NCBI RefSeq assembly: GCF_014204815.1
Contig: NZ_JACHMC010000001.1
Location: 1,674,001-1,738,000 of the forward strand
Length of the DNA: 64,000 nt
From: Micrococcus flavus
GTDB taxonomy: Bacteria > Actinomycetota > Actinomycetes > Actinomycetales > Micrococcaceae
Reading direction: 5' to 3'
Part shown: positions 16,054-23,850 of the stretch, piece after piece
Position numbering within the stretch: the first letter of the stretch is position 1
Layout of the letters: each line of letters opens with the position of its first letter
The notes under the pieces: model-generated
Databases searched by the model: none
Seen by the model: the letters and a program-made list of their open reading frames with translations, nothing else
What the model was told of the DNA's origin: nothing
Made by a program: the position numbers and the translations under genes

Positions 16054-16695
16054 GTGGAGATGACCGTCGGACTGCTGGCGTACCCGCTCGCCCTGCACGA
16101 GACCGGCAGCCACCTGCTGGCGGGCGTGGCGCTCTCAGTGGAGTTCATCGCCCTGTTCCTGGCGCACGCCGAGCTGTTCACCGAGGGGTTCTTCTACCCG
16201 ATCATGGCCATCGTCGACGGCCGGGGCACCTGGCTCGAGCTGCTGCGGCTGTGGGGCGTCACCCTCGCCACGAACCTGCTCGGCGGCTGGGTCACGGTCG
16301 GGCTGATCGCTCTGGTGTTCCCCCAACTCCACCCGGACCTGGCCGAGACAACCCACCATTTCCTCGAGATCGGCCTGAGCTGGCAGGGCGCCGCGTTTGC
16401 CCTGCTGGCGGGGACGGCCATCACCCTGATGACCCGGATGCAGGCCGGCGCCGAGGACGCACCCACGAGGGTGGCGGCCGCCGTGGCCGGCGCCGTGGTG
16501 CTCGGCGGCGGCTCGCTGTTCCACTCGGTGCTGGACTCGGTAATCATGTTCGGCGCCATCCACTCCGGGGCCGCGGGCATCGACTACCTCGACTGGTTGG
16601 GGTGGATCTGGTGGGTCATCCCCCTGAACATCCTCGGCGGGCTGCTCCTGACCACGGGGCCGCGCGTGCTGCGCTCGGTGGAGGCGAGGGACTGA
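16054..16695 (+). CDS. Formate/nitrite transporter family protein, 5' end anomalous
   Basis: A polytopic channel-like protein of the FNT family (formate, nitrite or hydrosulfide). Visible blocks are AHAELFTEGFFYPIMAI (the SELFTxN-like motif), GHxxH-less pore helices, SLFHSVLDSVIMFGAI and the terminal PLNILGGLLLTTGPRVLR. From ATG 16054 it is 213 aa. The same frame is open upstream to about 15895 and encodes the conserved FNT N-terminus (EEPDEKTYGEASEEGADRL, then WPALPATGFLGG), yet no ATG, GTG or TTG precedes it. GTG 16048 and ATG 16054 would start inside the first helix, and neither has a ribosome-binding site. The gene may have lost its start or use a rare codon. It sits just after the hydrolase gene. 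Confidence 0.7.
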   Translation: MEMTVGLLAYPLALHETGSHLLAGVALSVEFIALFLAHAELFTEGFFYPIMAIVDGRGTWLELLRLWGVTLATNLLGGWVTVGLIALVFPQLHPDLAETTHHFLEIGLSWQGAAFALLAGTAITLMTRMQAGAEDAPTRVAAAVAGAVVLGGGSLFHSVLDSVIMFGAIHSGAAGIDYLDWLGWIWWVIPLNILGGLLLTTGPRVLRSVEARD

Positions 16696-16924
16696 GCCGC
16701 TCCCCCGACGACGACGAAGCCCCGCGGGGATCACGCGGCAGGGTCCTCCTGCGGCGTGTTCGGCGCCACCGCCCGACGCCTGTCCAACACCACCGGACCC
16801 CGATCATCGAAACCACCCGTATGCCCGGCCCGCTCCCACGCCCGGTGATGCAGCACCTTGAACAACCCCGACCTGAAGCGCCCTGGGTTTCGTTCCGACC
16901 TACTTCCTCAAGGAGGATCGGAAC

Positions 16925-17245
16925 ATGCCCCAGAAGTACACCCCCGAGTTCAAGGCCCGTGCCCTGAAGCTCATCGAAGAACGCGTCCGTGCCGAGCAGT
17001 GCTCGGGCTGGGTCGCCTGCACTGTCGTGGGCGAAGCCCTCGGCGGGATCTCACCGCACACCCTGCGGAACTGGTGGAAGCAGGACCGCATCGATCAGGG
17101 CGAGGCTCCAGGGCTGAGCACCGCTGAAGCCGAGGAGATCACCAAGCTGCGCAGAGAGAACCTCGAGCTGCGCCGCGCGAACGAGATCCTGCGCAAGGCC
17201 TCGGCTTTTTTCGCAGCGGAGCCAGGCCGCCCCACGACGAGATGA
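16925..17245 (+). CDS. IS3-family transposase OrfA
   Basis: A 106-aa DNA-binding subunit. It opens MPQKYTPEFKARALKLIEER, a helix-turn-helix of the IS3 OrfA type (LGGISPHTLRNWWKQ as second half), and ends in the leucine-zipper-like KLRRENLELRRANEILRKAS. The sequence CTTTTTT at about 17207 is the expected slippery site for the frameshift that joins OrfA to OrfB. Its stop overlaps the ATG of orfB (ATGA at 17242). AGGAGG lies upstream of ATG 16925. OrfA itself looks intact. Confidence 0.88.
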   Translation: MPQKYTPEFKARALKLIEERVRAEQCSGWVACTVVGEALGGISPHTLRNWWKQDRIDQGEAPGLSTAEAEEITKLRRENLELRRANEILRKASAFFAAEPGRPTTR

Positions 17246-18159
17246 TCGCGTTCATCGACGAACACCGCGATCAGTTCGGGGTCGAGGCCATCTGCCGCAC
17301 GCTGAGTGCGACGCAGTGTGGGTTCATCATCTCGACGTAAGCTACCGTGCCGCGAAGAGGCGGCCGCCCTCTGACAGGGCCGTGGAGGACGAGCTCCTCG
17401 TTCCCGAGGTCCGTCGGATCCACGCCGAGAACTACGGGGTCTACGGGGTACGGAAGATGCATCAGGCGGTCGTGCGTGCTGGCTGGGAGATTGGCCGTGA
17501 CCACGTCGGGCGGCTGATGAAACTCGCCGGTGTGGAAGGCGTACGCCGTGGCCGCAAGCCGATCACCACGAGGCCGGCAGGTGAGCCGGATACCCGCCCT
17601 GACCTGGTCGAACGCAGGTTCACCGCGGAAGGCCCGCACCAGTTGTGGGTCGCTGACATCACCTACGTGAGGATCCTGAGCCGGTTCTGCTACGTCGCGT
17701 TCATCACTGACGTGTTCACCCGTCGCATCGTGGGATGGGCGGTCTCGGGCAGCCTTGATACCGCGGGGCTGCCGTTGCTCGCCCTGGAGCACGCCCTCGT
17801 GGGCACCGGTGCAAGCCGTGGCCGCCAAGGCCTGGTGCACCACTCGGATCGCGGCAGCCAGTACGTCAGCTTGGCCTACTCGGATGCGCTCATCACGGCG
17901 GGGGTGAGCGCTTCGGTGGGCACCGTGGGCGACTCTTACGACAACGCCCTGGCTTAAGACCGTGAACGGGCTCTACAAGGCCGAGCTCATCCACTCCAAG
18001 CGGATCTGGGAGTCCGTGCAGGCGGTCGAGCTGGCCACCATGGGGTGGGTGCACTGGTGGAACACCACTCGCCTCCACGAGACCCTCGGCTACCGCACTC
18101 CCGCAGAAGTTGAGACGGCCTACACTCACGATCAGGATTCAGCGCCCGTTGCGTCCTGA
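17242..18159 (+). pseudogene. IS3-family transposase OrfB, two frameshifts
   Basis: The rve-type DDE integrase subunit of the IS. The frame starting at ATG 17242 (IAFIDEHRDQFGVEAICR) stops at about 17338. The same protein resumes one frame over with YRAAKRRPP, a helix-turn-helix (YGVYGVRKMHQAVVRAGW), the first catalytic Asp in WVADITYV and the second in HHSDRGSQY. It stops again at 17957 (GDSYDNALA then TAA), just where the catalytic Glu should follow. The tail resumes at 17962 (NGLYKAELIHSKRIW). One extra base explains this second break. No complete transposase can be made, so the element is not autonomous. Confidence 0.88.
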
Positions 18160-18280
18160 CCTCGGAATGAAACCCAGGGCGCTTCACGTCGAACCAGCCC
18201 TAAGGGATGGCCCTCCTGCCGTCGAAGCAGGGGCTGGCCTCACCCAGGGCGGCCCATCATCCGCTGACGGCACCACACCT

Positions 18281-18317
18281 CCAAGGACGGCCCGTCCACC
18301 GAACGGGCCCTCCTTGG
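18281..18317 (-). terminator. Hairpin terminator of the copper operon
   Basis: CCAAGGA, then CGGCCCGT, pair with ACGGGCC and TCCTTGG across a 6-nt loop. It is placed just downstream of the DUF305 stop on the minus strand. The stem is about 15 bp with small bulges. Confidence 0.65.
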
Positions 18318-18339
18318 GATTGTGGTGCGGCGATGCCGG

Positions 18340-19050
18340 TCAGGTCGCGGGCAGCTCCTGAAGCATCTGTTCCATCTCGGTGATCTCGGCCTCCTGGTCG
18401 GCGATGACCTGCTCGGCGAGCTGCACGGCCTGCGGGTTCTGGCCGTCCTTGGCCTCGTCCTTGGCCATGTCCACGGCGCCCTTGTGGTGGGCGGTCATCT
18501 GCTCCAGGTACAACCGGGCGGCCTCGGTGCCCTGGGCCTGCTCCAGGGCGGCCATGTCCTCCTCGGACATCATCCCGGACATCCCGCCGTGGTCCATGCC
18601 CTCCATATCGCCCATGTCTCCCATGTCCACGGGGTCTTCACCCCAGGCGGTGAGCATGGCGTTCATGCGCTCGATCTCCGGGCCCTGGGCGTCGATGACC
18701 TTCTGGGCGAACTCGGCCACCTCGGCCGGGATCTCATCCTTGGCCAGCAGCATCTCGCTCATCTCCACCGCCTGCTGGTGATGCGGGATCATCATCTGAG
18801 CGAACATCACGTCCGCGTCATTGTGCTCGGCGGAGACCTCCTCGGCCGAACCGGTGGCCGAGCTAGTAGCCGATTCCGTGGCGGACGGTGTCGCGGTGTC
18901 CGTAGCCGCGGGGGTGGCGGCGGGGGCGGAGCCGGTCGCGGTGGCCGAGGCCTCAGCGCCGGCGTTCTCGTCCTGGGCCCCGGTGCCGCAGGCGGTCAAG
19001 GTCAGGGCGGAGGCCAGGGTCAGGGCGGTCAGCGTCATGGTGCGTTTCAT
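18340..19050 (-). CDS. DUF305 metal-binding lipoprotein
   Basis: A 236-aa lipoprotein: basic n-region, hydrophobic core and lipobox LTAC, then about 50 residues of Ala/Thr/Ser linker. Two DUF305 (ferritin-like) repeats follow, each with the His pair: MMIPHHQQAVEMSEML and MTAHHKGAVDMAKDE. Between them is a Met/Asp/His-rich stretch, MGDMGDMEGMDHGGMSGMM, suited to Cu(I) binding. It should hold copper outside the membrane, next to the efflux ATPase encoded 48 bp upstream. Start ATG 19050 has AAAGGA upstream. It is the last gene of the minus-strand copper operon. Confidence 0.88.
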   Translation of the reverse strand: MKRTMTLTALTLASALTLTACGTGAQDENAGAEASATATGSAPAATPAATDTATPSATESATSSATGSAEEVSAEHNDADVMFAQMMIPHHQQAVEMSEMLLAKDEIPAEVAEFAQKVIDAQGPEIERMNAMLTAWGEDPVDMGDMGDMEGMDHGGMSGMMSEEDMAALEQAQGTEAARLYLEQMTAHHKGAVDMAKDEAKDGQNPQAVQLAEQVIADQEAEITEMEQMLQELPAT

Positions 19051-19097
19051 GGTGGGTCCTTTCATGGTGGGTTGAGGGTTCACGCCAAGGGGCGAGA

Positions 19098-21338
19098 TCA
19101 GGAAACTGCAGCCGGCTGAAGGGCAGCCTGCGACCGGGGGCGCTCGAGAGGAGCCAGGTGCTCCGGGTCCAGGTCGGTGCGGCGCAGCAGCTGGGCGTTG
19201 AGGGCCACCACGATGGTGGAGACGGACATCAGGATCGCGCCCACCGCGGGGGAGAGCACGAAGCCGATCGGGGCCAGCACGCCGGCGGCCAGCGGGACGG
19301 CGAACACGTTGTATCCGGTGGCCCAGACCAGGTTCTGGATCATCTTAGTGTAACTGGCCTTGGACAGGTGGATCATGGATAGCACGGCACGGGGGTCATT
19401 GCCGGCCAGCACCACGCCGGCCGATTCCATGGCCACGTCGGTGCCGGCGCCGATGGCGATGCCGACCTCGGCCCGGGCCAGGGCCGGGGCGTCGTTCACG
19501 CCGTCCCCGACCATGGCCACGGACAGGCCCCGGGCCTGCAGTTCGGTGACCTTGGTGTCCTTGTCCTGGGGAAGGACCTCGGCGAAGACCTCGTCGATGC
19601 CCAGATCCCGCGCCACGGCCTCGGCGACCTGGCGGGCGTCGCCGGTGATCATCGCGACCTTGACCCCCCGGGCGTGCAGGGCGGCCACGGCGGCCCGGGA
19701 CTCGGGGCGGATCTTGTCCTCCACGGCGACCGCGCCGATAACGGACCCGTCGCGGACCACATGCAGCACCCCGGCCCCCCGATCCGTCCAGGCCCGGACA
19801 TCGGCGGCCAGTGCCTCGGGGGTGTCCAGGGTGAGCTCGCGCAGCATGTTCGGCCCGCCGACGAGGACCTCGGCCCCGGCCACGGTGGCCGTGACCCCGC
19901 GGCCGGTGGCGGCCTGGAATCCGGTGCCGCGCAGGCCCAACCGGGCGGCCTCGGCATGACTGGTGGCGGCGGTGACGATGGCCCGGGCCACCGGGTGCTC
20001 GCTGTCGGCCTCGGCCGCGGCGGCGTAGGCCAACAGCTCGGCCTCGGAAATGCCGGGCGCCGCGGCGACACCGGTGACGGCATGGGCGCCCTCGGTCAGG
20101 GTGCCGGTCTTGTCAAAGAGCACCACGTCGATGGTCCGCATCTTCTCCAGGGCCATCCGGTCCTTGATCAGCAGCCCGGCCTTGGCGGCGCGTTCGGTGG
20201 AGATCGCGATCACCAGCGGGATGGCCAGGCCCAGGGCGTGCGGGCAGGCGATCACCAGCACGGTCACGGTGCGGGTGACCGCATCGGTGGGCTGACCGAT
20301 CACGGTCCACACGATCGCGGTGATGATCGCCGCCCCCAGGGCGAACCAGAACAGCAACGCGGCGGCCCGGTCCGCCAACGCCTGGGCCCGGGAGGAGGAC
20401 TCCTGGGCGTCGGCGACCATCCGCTGGATCCCGGCCAGAGCGGTGTCGGCGCCGACGGCCTCGATGCGCACCCGCACGGTGTTGTCGGTGGCCACGGTCC
20501 CGGCCACCACCCGCTCCCCGACGGTGCGGGCCACGGCCCGGGATTCGCCGGTGATCATCGACTCGTCGAACTCCGCGGCGCCTTCCAGGATGGTCCCGTC
20601 GGCCGGCACGCGGGCCCCGGAGCGCACCAACACGGTGTCCCCGACCGCCAGCTCGCCGACGGGCACGGTCACGGTGTCTCCGTCCACGATCTTCTCGGCC
20701 TTCTCCGGCAGCAGCGCGGCCAGGGCGTCCAGGGCGGAGGATGCCGCGCCGAGGGCGCGCATCTCCATCCAGTGCCCGAGCAGCATGATGGTCACTAGCA
20801 GGGCCAGTTCCCACCAGAAGTCCAGCATCAGGTCCCCGATGCCCAGGGAGGTGATCCAGGAGGCGACGAAGGCCACGGTGATGGCCATCGCGATCAGCAG
20901 CATCATCCCCGGCTGGCGGGAGCGCACCTCGGTGAGTCCGCCCTTGAGGAAGGGGGCGCCGCCGTAGAGGTAGATCACGGTGCCCAGCACCGGGGCGATC
21001 CACGCCGAACCGGGGAACTCAGGGACGTGGTAGCCCAGCAGTTGTCCGACCATGTGGCTGAAGAACACCACCGGGAGTGACAGCACCAGCGAGACCCAGA
21101 ACCGGTTCTTGAACATCGCGGTGGAATGCCCGGCGTGCTTGCCGTGGTCATGGACCTGGTGCTCCTCGTCCAGGGCCGAGTGGGCGTGGCCCTGGGGCAT
21201 GGCCTGCCCGTGGGTGGCCGCGTCCGCGGGGTGGTGGGCGGCATGGTCGGTGTGGTTGGCGTGGCCGGCGTGGGAGTTCGGGTCTGGGTGTTCGGCGGTC
21301 TGGTCGGTGGGGTGATCGTGGTGGTGCGGGGTGCTCAT
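19098..21338 (-). CDS. copB: CopB-like P1B copper-exporting ATPase
   Basis: A 746-aa P-type ATPase that pumps copper (or silver) out of the cell. The N-terminal 75 residues hold about 19 His and no Cys-x-x-Cys domain. The core shows TGES in the actuator domain, CPH in the sixth helix (VLVIACPHALGLAIP), DKTGT phosphorylation loop, HP in the nucleotide domain (SEHPVARAIV), and GDGVNDAPALA. CPH rather than CPC, with a His-rich leader, marks the CopB (P1B-3) class rather than CopA. It is preceded by the HMA protein gene and followed by the DUF305 gene. The symbol reflects class, not proven orthology. Confidence 0.92.
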   Translation of the reverse strand: MSTPHHHDHPTDQTAEHPDPNSHAGHANHTDHAAHHPADAATHGQAMPQGHAHSALDEEHQVHDHGKHAGHSTAMFKNRFWVSLVLSLPVVFFSHMVGQLLGYHVPEFPGSAWIAPVLGTVIYLYGGAPFLKGGLTEVRSRQPGMMLLIAMAITVAFVASWITSLGIGDLMLDFWWELALLVTIMLLGHWMEMRALGAASSALDALAALLPEKAEKIVDGDTVTVPVGELAVGDTVLVRSGARVPADGTILEGAAEFDESMITGESRAVARTVGERVVAGTVATDNTVRVRIEAVGADTALAGIQRMVADAQESSSRAQALADRAAALLFWFALGAAIITAIVWTVIGQPTDAVTRTVTVLVIACPHALGLAIPLVIAISTERAAKAGLLIKDRMALEKMRTIDVVLFDKTGTLTEGAHAVTGVAAAPGISEAELLAYAAAAEADSEHPVARAIVTAATSHAEAARLGLRGTGFQAATGRGVTATVAGAEVLVGGPNMLRELTLDTPEALAADVRAWTDRGAGVLHVVRDGSVIGAVAVEDKIRPESRAAVAALHARGVKVAMITGDARQVAEAVARDLGIDEVFAEVLPQDKDTKVTELQARGLSVAMVGDGVNDAPALARAEVGIAIGAGTDVAMESAGVVLAGNDPRAVLSMIHLSKASYTKMIQNLVWATGYNVFAVPLAAGVLAPIGFVLSPAVGAILMSVSTIVVALNAQLLRRTDLDPEHLAPLERPRSQAALQPAAVS

Positions 21339-21413
21339 GGTGTTCCTTCTGCTCGGCGGTCTGTTCGGCGACCGGCTCGGCGGTGGGGCGCCGACCTCGA
21401 GGGGATGGGTCGG

Positions 21414-21737
21414 TTAGATCCGGACGCGGTAGCCGGCCGCTTCGATGGCCGTCCGCACGGAGTCCGCGGAGGCGGGCCCGGTCACGGTGACGGGGGAGGC
21501 CCCGCCGGCGACCAGTTCGACCCGGACATCGTCCACCCCGTCCAGGGCGCTCACGGCCTCGGTGACGGAGCCCACGCAGTGTCCGCAGGTCATGCCCTCC
21601 ACCTGGTAGGTCGCGTCGCCGGCGCTCGTCCCGGTTGGGTCGGCACTCTGGCGCCCTGCGGTGGCGTCGGCGGCTGGGGCGCAGCACGAGCAGCCGTTGG
21701 TGGCCCCCGGCAGCGGGGTGCGGGCGGATTCGGTCAT
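21414..21737 (-). CDS. HMA-domain copper chaperone with Cys-rich leader
   Basis: A 107-aa cytosolic protein. The C-terminal 65 residues form a heavy-metal-associated domain with GMTCGHCVGSVTEAV, the Cu(I)-binding Cys-x-x-Cys. The N-terminal 40 residues add a second cysteine cluster, NGCSCCAPA, not part of the standard chaperone. ATG 21737 has AAGGAG 6 nt upstream. It is first in the unit behind the CsoR-like promoter and lies 75 bp before the ATPase gene, so it probably delivers copper to that pump, which lacks its own HMA domain. The extra Cys cluster might be a second metal site or a sensor. Confidence 0.87.
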   Translation of the reverse strand: MTESARTPLPGATNGCSCCAPAADATAGRQSADPTGTSAGDATYQVEGMTCGHCVGSVTEAVSALDGVDDVRVELVAGGASPVTVTGPASADSVRTAIEAAGYRVRI

Positions 21738-21785
21738 GACGGTCTCCTTCGGGTCTGAGGGCGGCGCCGGACGGCGCCTCTCCTC

Positions 21786-21816
21786 TTGGTATATACCCAC
21801 CGGGGGTATCATTCAA
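21786..21816 (-). promoter_or_regulatory. hma-copB promoter with CsoR-like operator in the spacer
   Basis: On the minus strand, TTGAAT and TATACC are separated by exactly 17 bp. The spacer contains the palindrome ATACCC-N5-GGGTAT (21793-21809), the form of CsoR-family copper operators. A bound repressor would block polymerase until Cu(I) is present. The site overlaps the last codons of the sensor kinase gene. No csoR gene is in the window. Confidence 0.72.
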
Positions 21817-22978
21817 GGGGTGGAGCGCCGGTGTTCACGGTGGATAAATGGGTGCGCCGGTAGGTGGGCTGGTCGGGGGGCTGCTTGGTGGGCAGGTCGA
21901 TGGTGAACGTCGCCCCGGCCGTGGTGGAGGTGGCGCTCAAGGTGCCGCCGTGGGTCTGGATGAGAGCTCGGGAGATGGCCAGGCCGACCCCGGAGCCGCC
22001 GTGGTCACGGTCGCGGGCGGTGTCCCCGCGGTAGAAGCGTTCGAAGACGTGCGGCAGGTGCTCGGGAGAGATCCCCTCCCCGGTGTCGGTGACGCTGAGC
22101 GTAACCCCGGACGGGCTTTGTCGGGCCTCGAGGGTGACCCGGCCCCCGGCCGGGGTGTGGCGCAGGGCGTTGGTGAGCAGGTTGCCCAGGACCTGGCCCA
22201 TGCGCTGGCGGTCCACGTCCACGGCCAGGCCCGGATCGGCGTCCATGGTCAGGGCCACGCCCTTGGTGGCGTAGGCCTCCTTGTGGGCCTCGGTCGCGGC
22301 ATGCAGCAGCCCGCTGACCCCTTGGGGGCTGCGGTCCAGTTCGATCCGGCCCTCCTCGGCGCGGGAGACGTCGTTGATGTCCTCCACCAGCCGGGTCAAC
22401 CGGGCCAGCTGCTCGCCCATCAGCTCACCGGTGGGCTCGTCCCAGTGGGACACCCCGTCTTGCAGGGCCTCGTGGTAGACGGTCAGCACGGAGACGGGGG
22501 TGCGCAGCTCGTGGGCCAGGTCCGAGAGCATCCGTCGACGGGTGTCCTCGGTGCGCTGAAGCCGTGCGGCCATGGTGTTGAAAGACCCTGCCAGCTCCTC
22601 CACCTCGGTGCCGGCGCCCATGGCCGGCACGCGGGTGTCGTACCGTCCACCGGCCATGGCCTTGGCCGCCTGGGTCAGGGCGTTGATCGGACTCTGGATC
22701 CGGCGGGCGACATGCCAGGTCAATGCCAGACAACAGATCAAGGCCGTGGCCAGGGCCACGCCCAGGGTCCAGAAACTGGCGTCCCGGTAGGCCTGCTCCA
22801 CGTGCAGCATCTGGGCTGCATCGTGTCCGGCCCCGGCCTGTTCCAGGTGCTCGTGGAACAGTGGTGGGCCGGCCAGGGAGGCCACCACCACCGCGGCCAG
22901 CACGCTGGCCCCCACCACCAGCAGCTGGGCGAGGAAGAACCGGGCCGCTAATCCTTGGTAGCGCCGCCGGCCGGTCAT
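21809..22978 (-). CDS. Sensor histidine kinase, copper cluster
   Basis: A 389-aa two-component kinase. There are two transmembrane helices (about residues 12-34 and 68-90) around a short 35-residue external loop with several His and one Met (ending QMLHVEQAYRD). Then come a HAMP linker (RRIQSPINALTQAAKAMAGG), H-box SDLAHELRTPVSVL, N-box GNLLTNALRH, and G boxes DTGEGI and GSGVGLAI. ATG 22978 overlaps the regulator stop as ATGA. The 3' end covers the hma promoter and operator. Copper or silver sensing is inferred from the neighbours. Confidence 0.9.
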   Translation of the reverse strand: MTGRRRYQGLAARFFLAQLLVVGASVLAAVVVASLAGPPLFHEHLEQAGAGHDAAQMLHVEQAYRDASFWTLGVALATALICCLALTWHVARRIQSPINALTQAAKAMAGGRYDTRVPAMGAGTEVEELAGSFNTMAARLQRTEDTRRRMLSDLAHELRTPVSVLTVYHEALQDGVSHWDEPTGELMGEQLARLTRLVEDINDVSRAEEGRIELDRSPQGVSGLLHAATEAHKEAYATKGVALTMDADPGLAVDVDRQRMGQVLGNLLTNALRHTPAGGRVTLEARQSPSGVTLSVTDTGEGISPEHLPHVFERFYRGDTARDRDHGGSGVGLAISRALIQTHGGTLSATSTTAGATFTIDLPTKQPPDQPTYRRTHLSTVNTGAPPLE

Positions 22979-23694
22979 TGCTCCGCCATCCGGTAGCCGA
23001 CCCCGCGGACGGTGTCGATATAGCGGGCCGGGTCCGCGTCGAGCTTGCGGCGCAGGTTCTTGATGTGCACGTCCACGAGCCGTTCATCGCCCACCCAGGC
23101 CGGGTCCCAGACGATATCGATCAGCTGGCGCCGGGAGAAGGCCTGGTGCGGGCGCCCCGACAAGGCGGCCAGCAGGTCGAACTCCGTGCGCGTTAGTTGC
23201 ACCACCTGGCCCGACACGCGGGCCTCGTGGGCGGCCAGGTCGATGACCAGGTCACCGCAGACCCGTTCCGGTTCGGGGGCTGACACCGTTGTGCGCGGCC
23301 GGCGCATGACCGCCCCCACCCGGGCGACCAGCTCCCGGACGCTGAAGGGTTTGGTGATGTAGTCATCTGCCCCCACCGCCAATCCCTCCAACCGGTGGTG
23401 CTCATCGCCGCGGGCGGTGAGCATCAGCACATAGCACTCGGAGAAGGCCCGCACCCGCCGGCACACCTCGATCCCGTCCAGCCCGGGCAGGCCCAGGTCC
23501 AGGACCATCACGTCGGGCTCGTGAACCCGGGCGGCCTGCACTGCGGCCGGGCCGGTGCGGGTGAGAGCCACCTCGTAGCCGGCCCGCTCCAGGTAGGTGG
23601 CCACCATGCGCGCCAGCGGCTTCTCGTCATCGACCACCAACACCCGGCCGGCCGCCAGACCAGTCCCAGTGTCAGTCCCAGTGCCAGAGTTCAT
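22975..23694 (-). CDS. OmpR-family response regulator, copper cluster
   Basis: A 239-aa regulator. The receiver domain has the acidic pair in VLVVDDEKPLARM, phospho-accepting Asp in VMVLDLGLPGLDG and Lys in DDYITKPFSVREL. The C-terminal winged helix reads TRTEFDLLAALSGRP and VDVHIKNLRRKL. It is transcribed first, with the kinase coupled by ATGA. An 11-bp-spaced direct repeat lies 57 bp upstream of its start and is a good candidate autoregulatory site. ATG 23694 has no strong Shine-Dalgarno sequence. Confidence 0.92.
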   Translation of the reverse strand: MNSGTGTDTGTGLAAGRVLVVDDEKPLARMVATYLERAGYEVALTRTGPAAVQAARVHEPDVMVLDLGLPGLDGIEVCRRVRAFSECYVLMLTARGDEHHRLEGLAVGADDYITKPFSVRELVARVGAVMRRPRTTVSAPEPERVCGDLVIDLAAHEARVSGQVVQLTRTEFDLLAALSGRPHQAFSRRQLIDIVWDPAWVGDERLVDVHIKNLRRKLDADPARYIDTVRGVGYRMAEQ

Positions 23695-23750
23695 GGGTCC
23701 AGTCTCGCTCTGTCTCGCGCCCCGGCGGCTCAGAACGGTGCCGGGGCGGG

Positions 23751-23770
23751 GAATCTTCATCGAATCTTCA
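23751..23770. promoter_or_regulatory. Direct-repeat box, probable response-regulator site
   Basis: The 9-mer GAATCTTCA occurs twice with start-to-start spacing of 11 bp, one helical turn, as expected for a head-to-tail OmpR-type dimer. It lies in the 156-bp region between the divergent regulator and BNR lipoprotein genes, so it could control both. Confidence 0.65.
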
Positions 23771-23850
23771 AGGCAAACCGCCCCATCCCGGCGCGTCACC
23801 GGCCGACAATGGTAGAAGCCCCGCCTTTTGGCCCGGGGCGGAAAGGCTCC

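Larger units (their letters stand above)
16874..18186 (+). mobile_element. IS3-family insertion sequence, decayed
   Basis: About 1.31 kb bounded by near-perfect inverted repeats: TGAAGCGCCCTGGGTTTC at the left, with the same 18 bases reversed at the right end, and one mismatch shortly after. It carries the overlapping orfA/orfB pair of IS3 elements, but orfB is broken twice. No target duplication is visible in the immediate flanks. A second element end with the same terminal sequence occurs at 24715. Confidence 0.9.
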
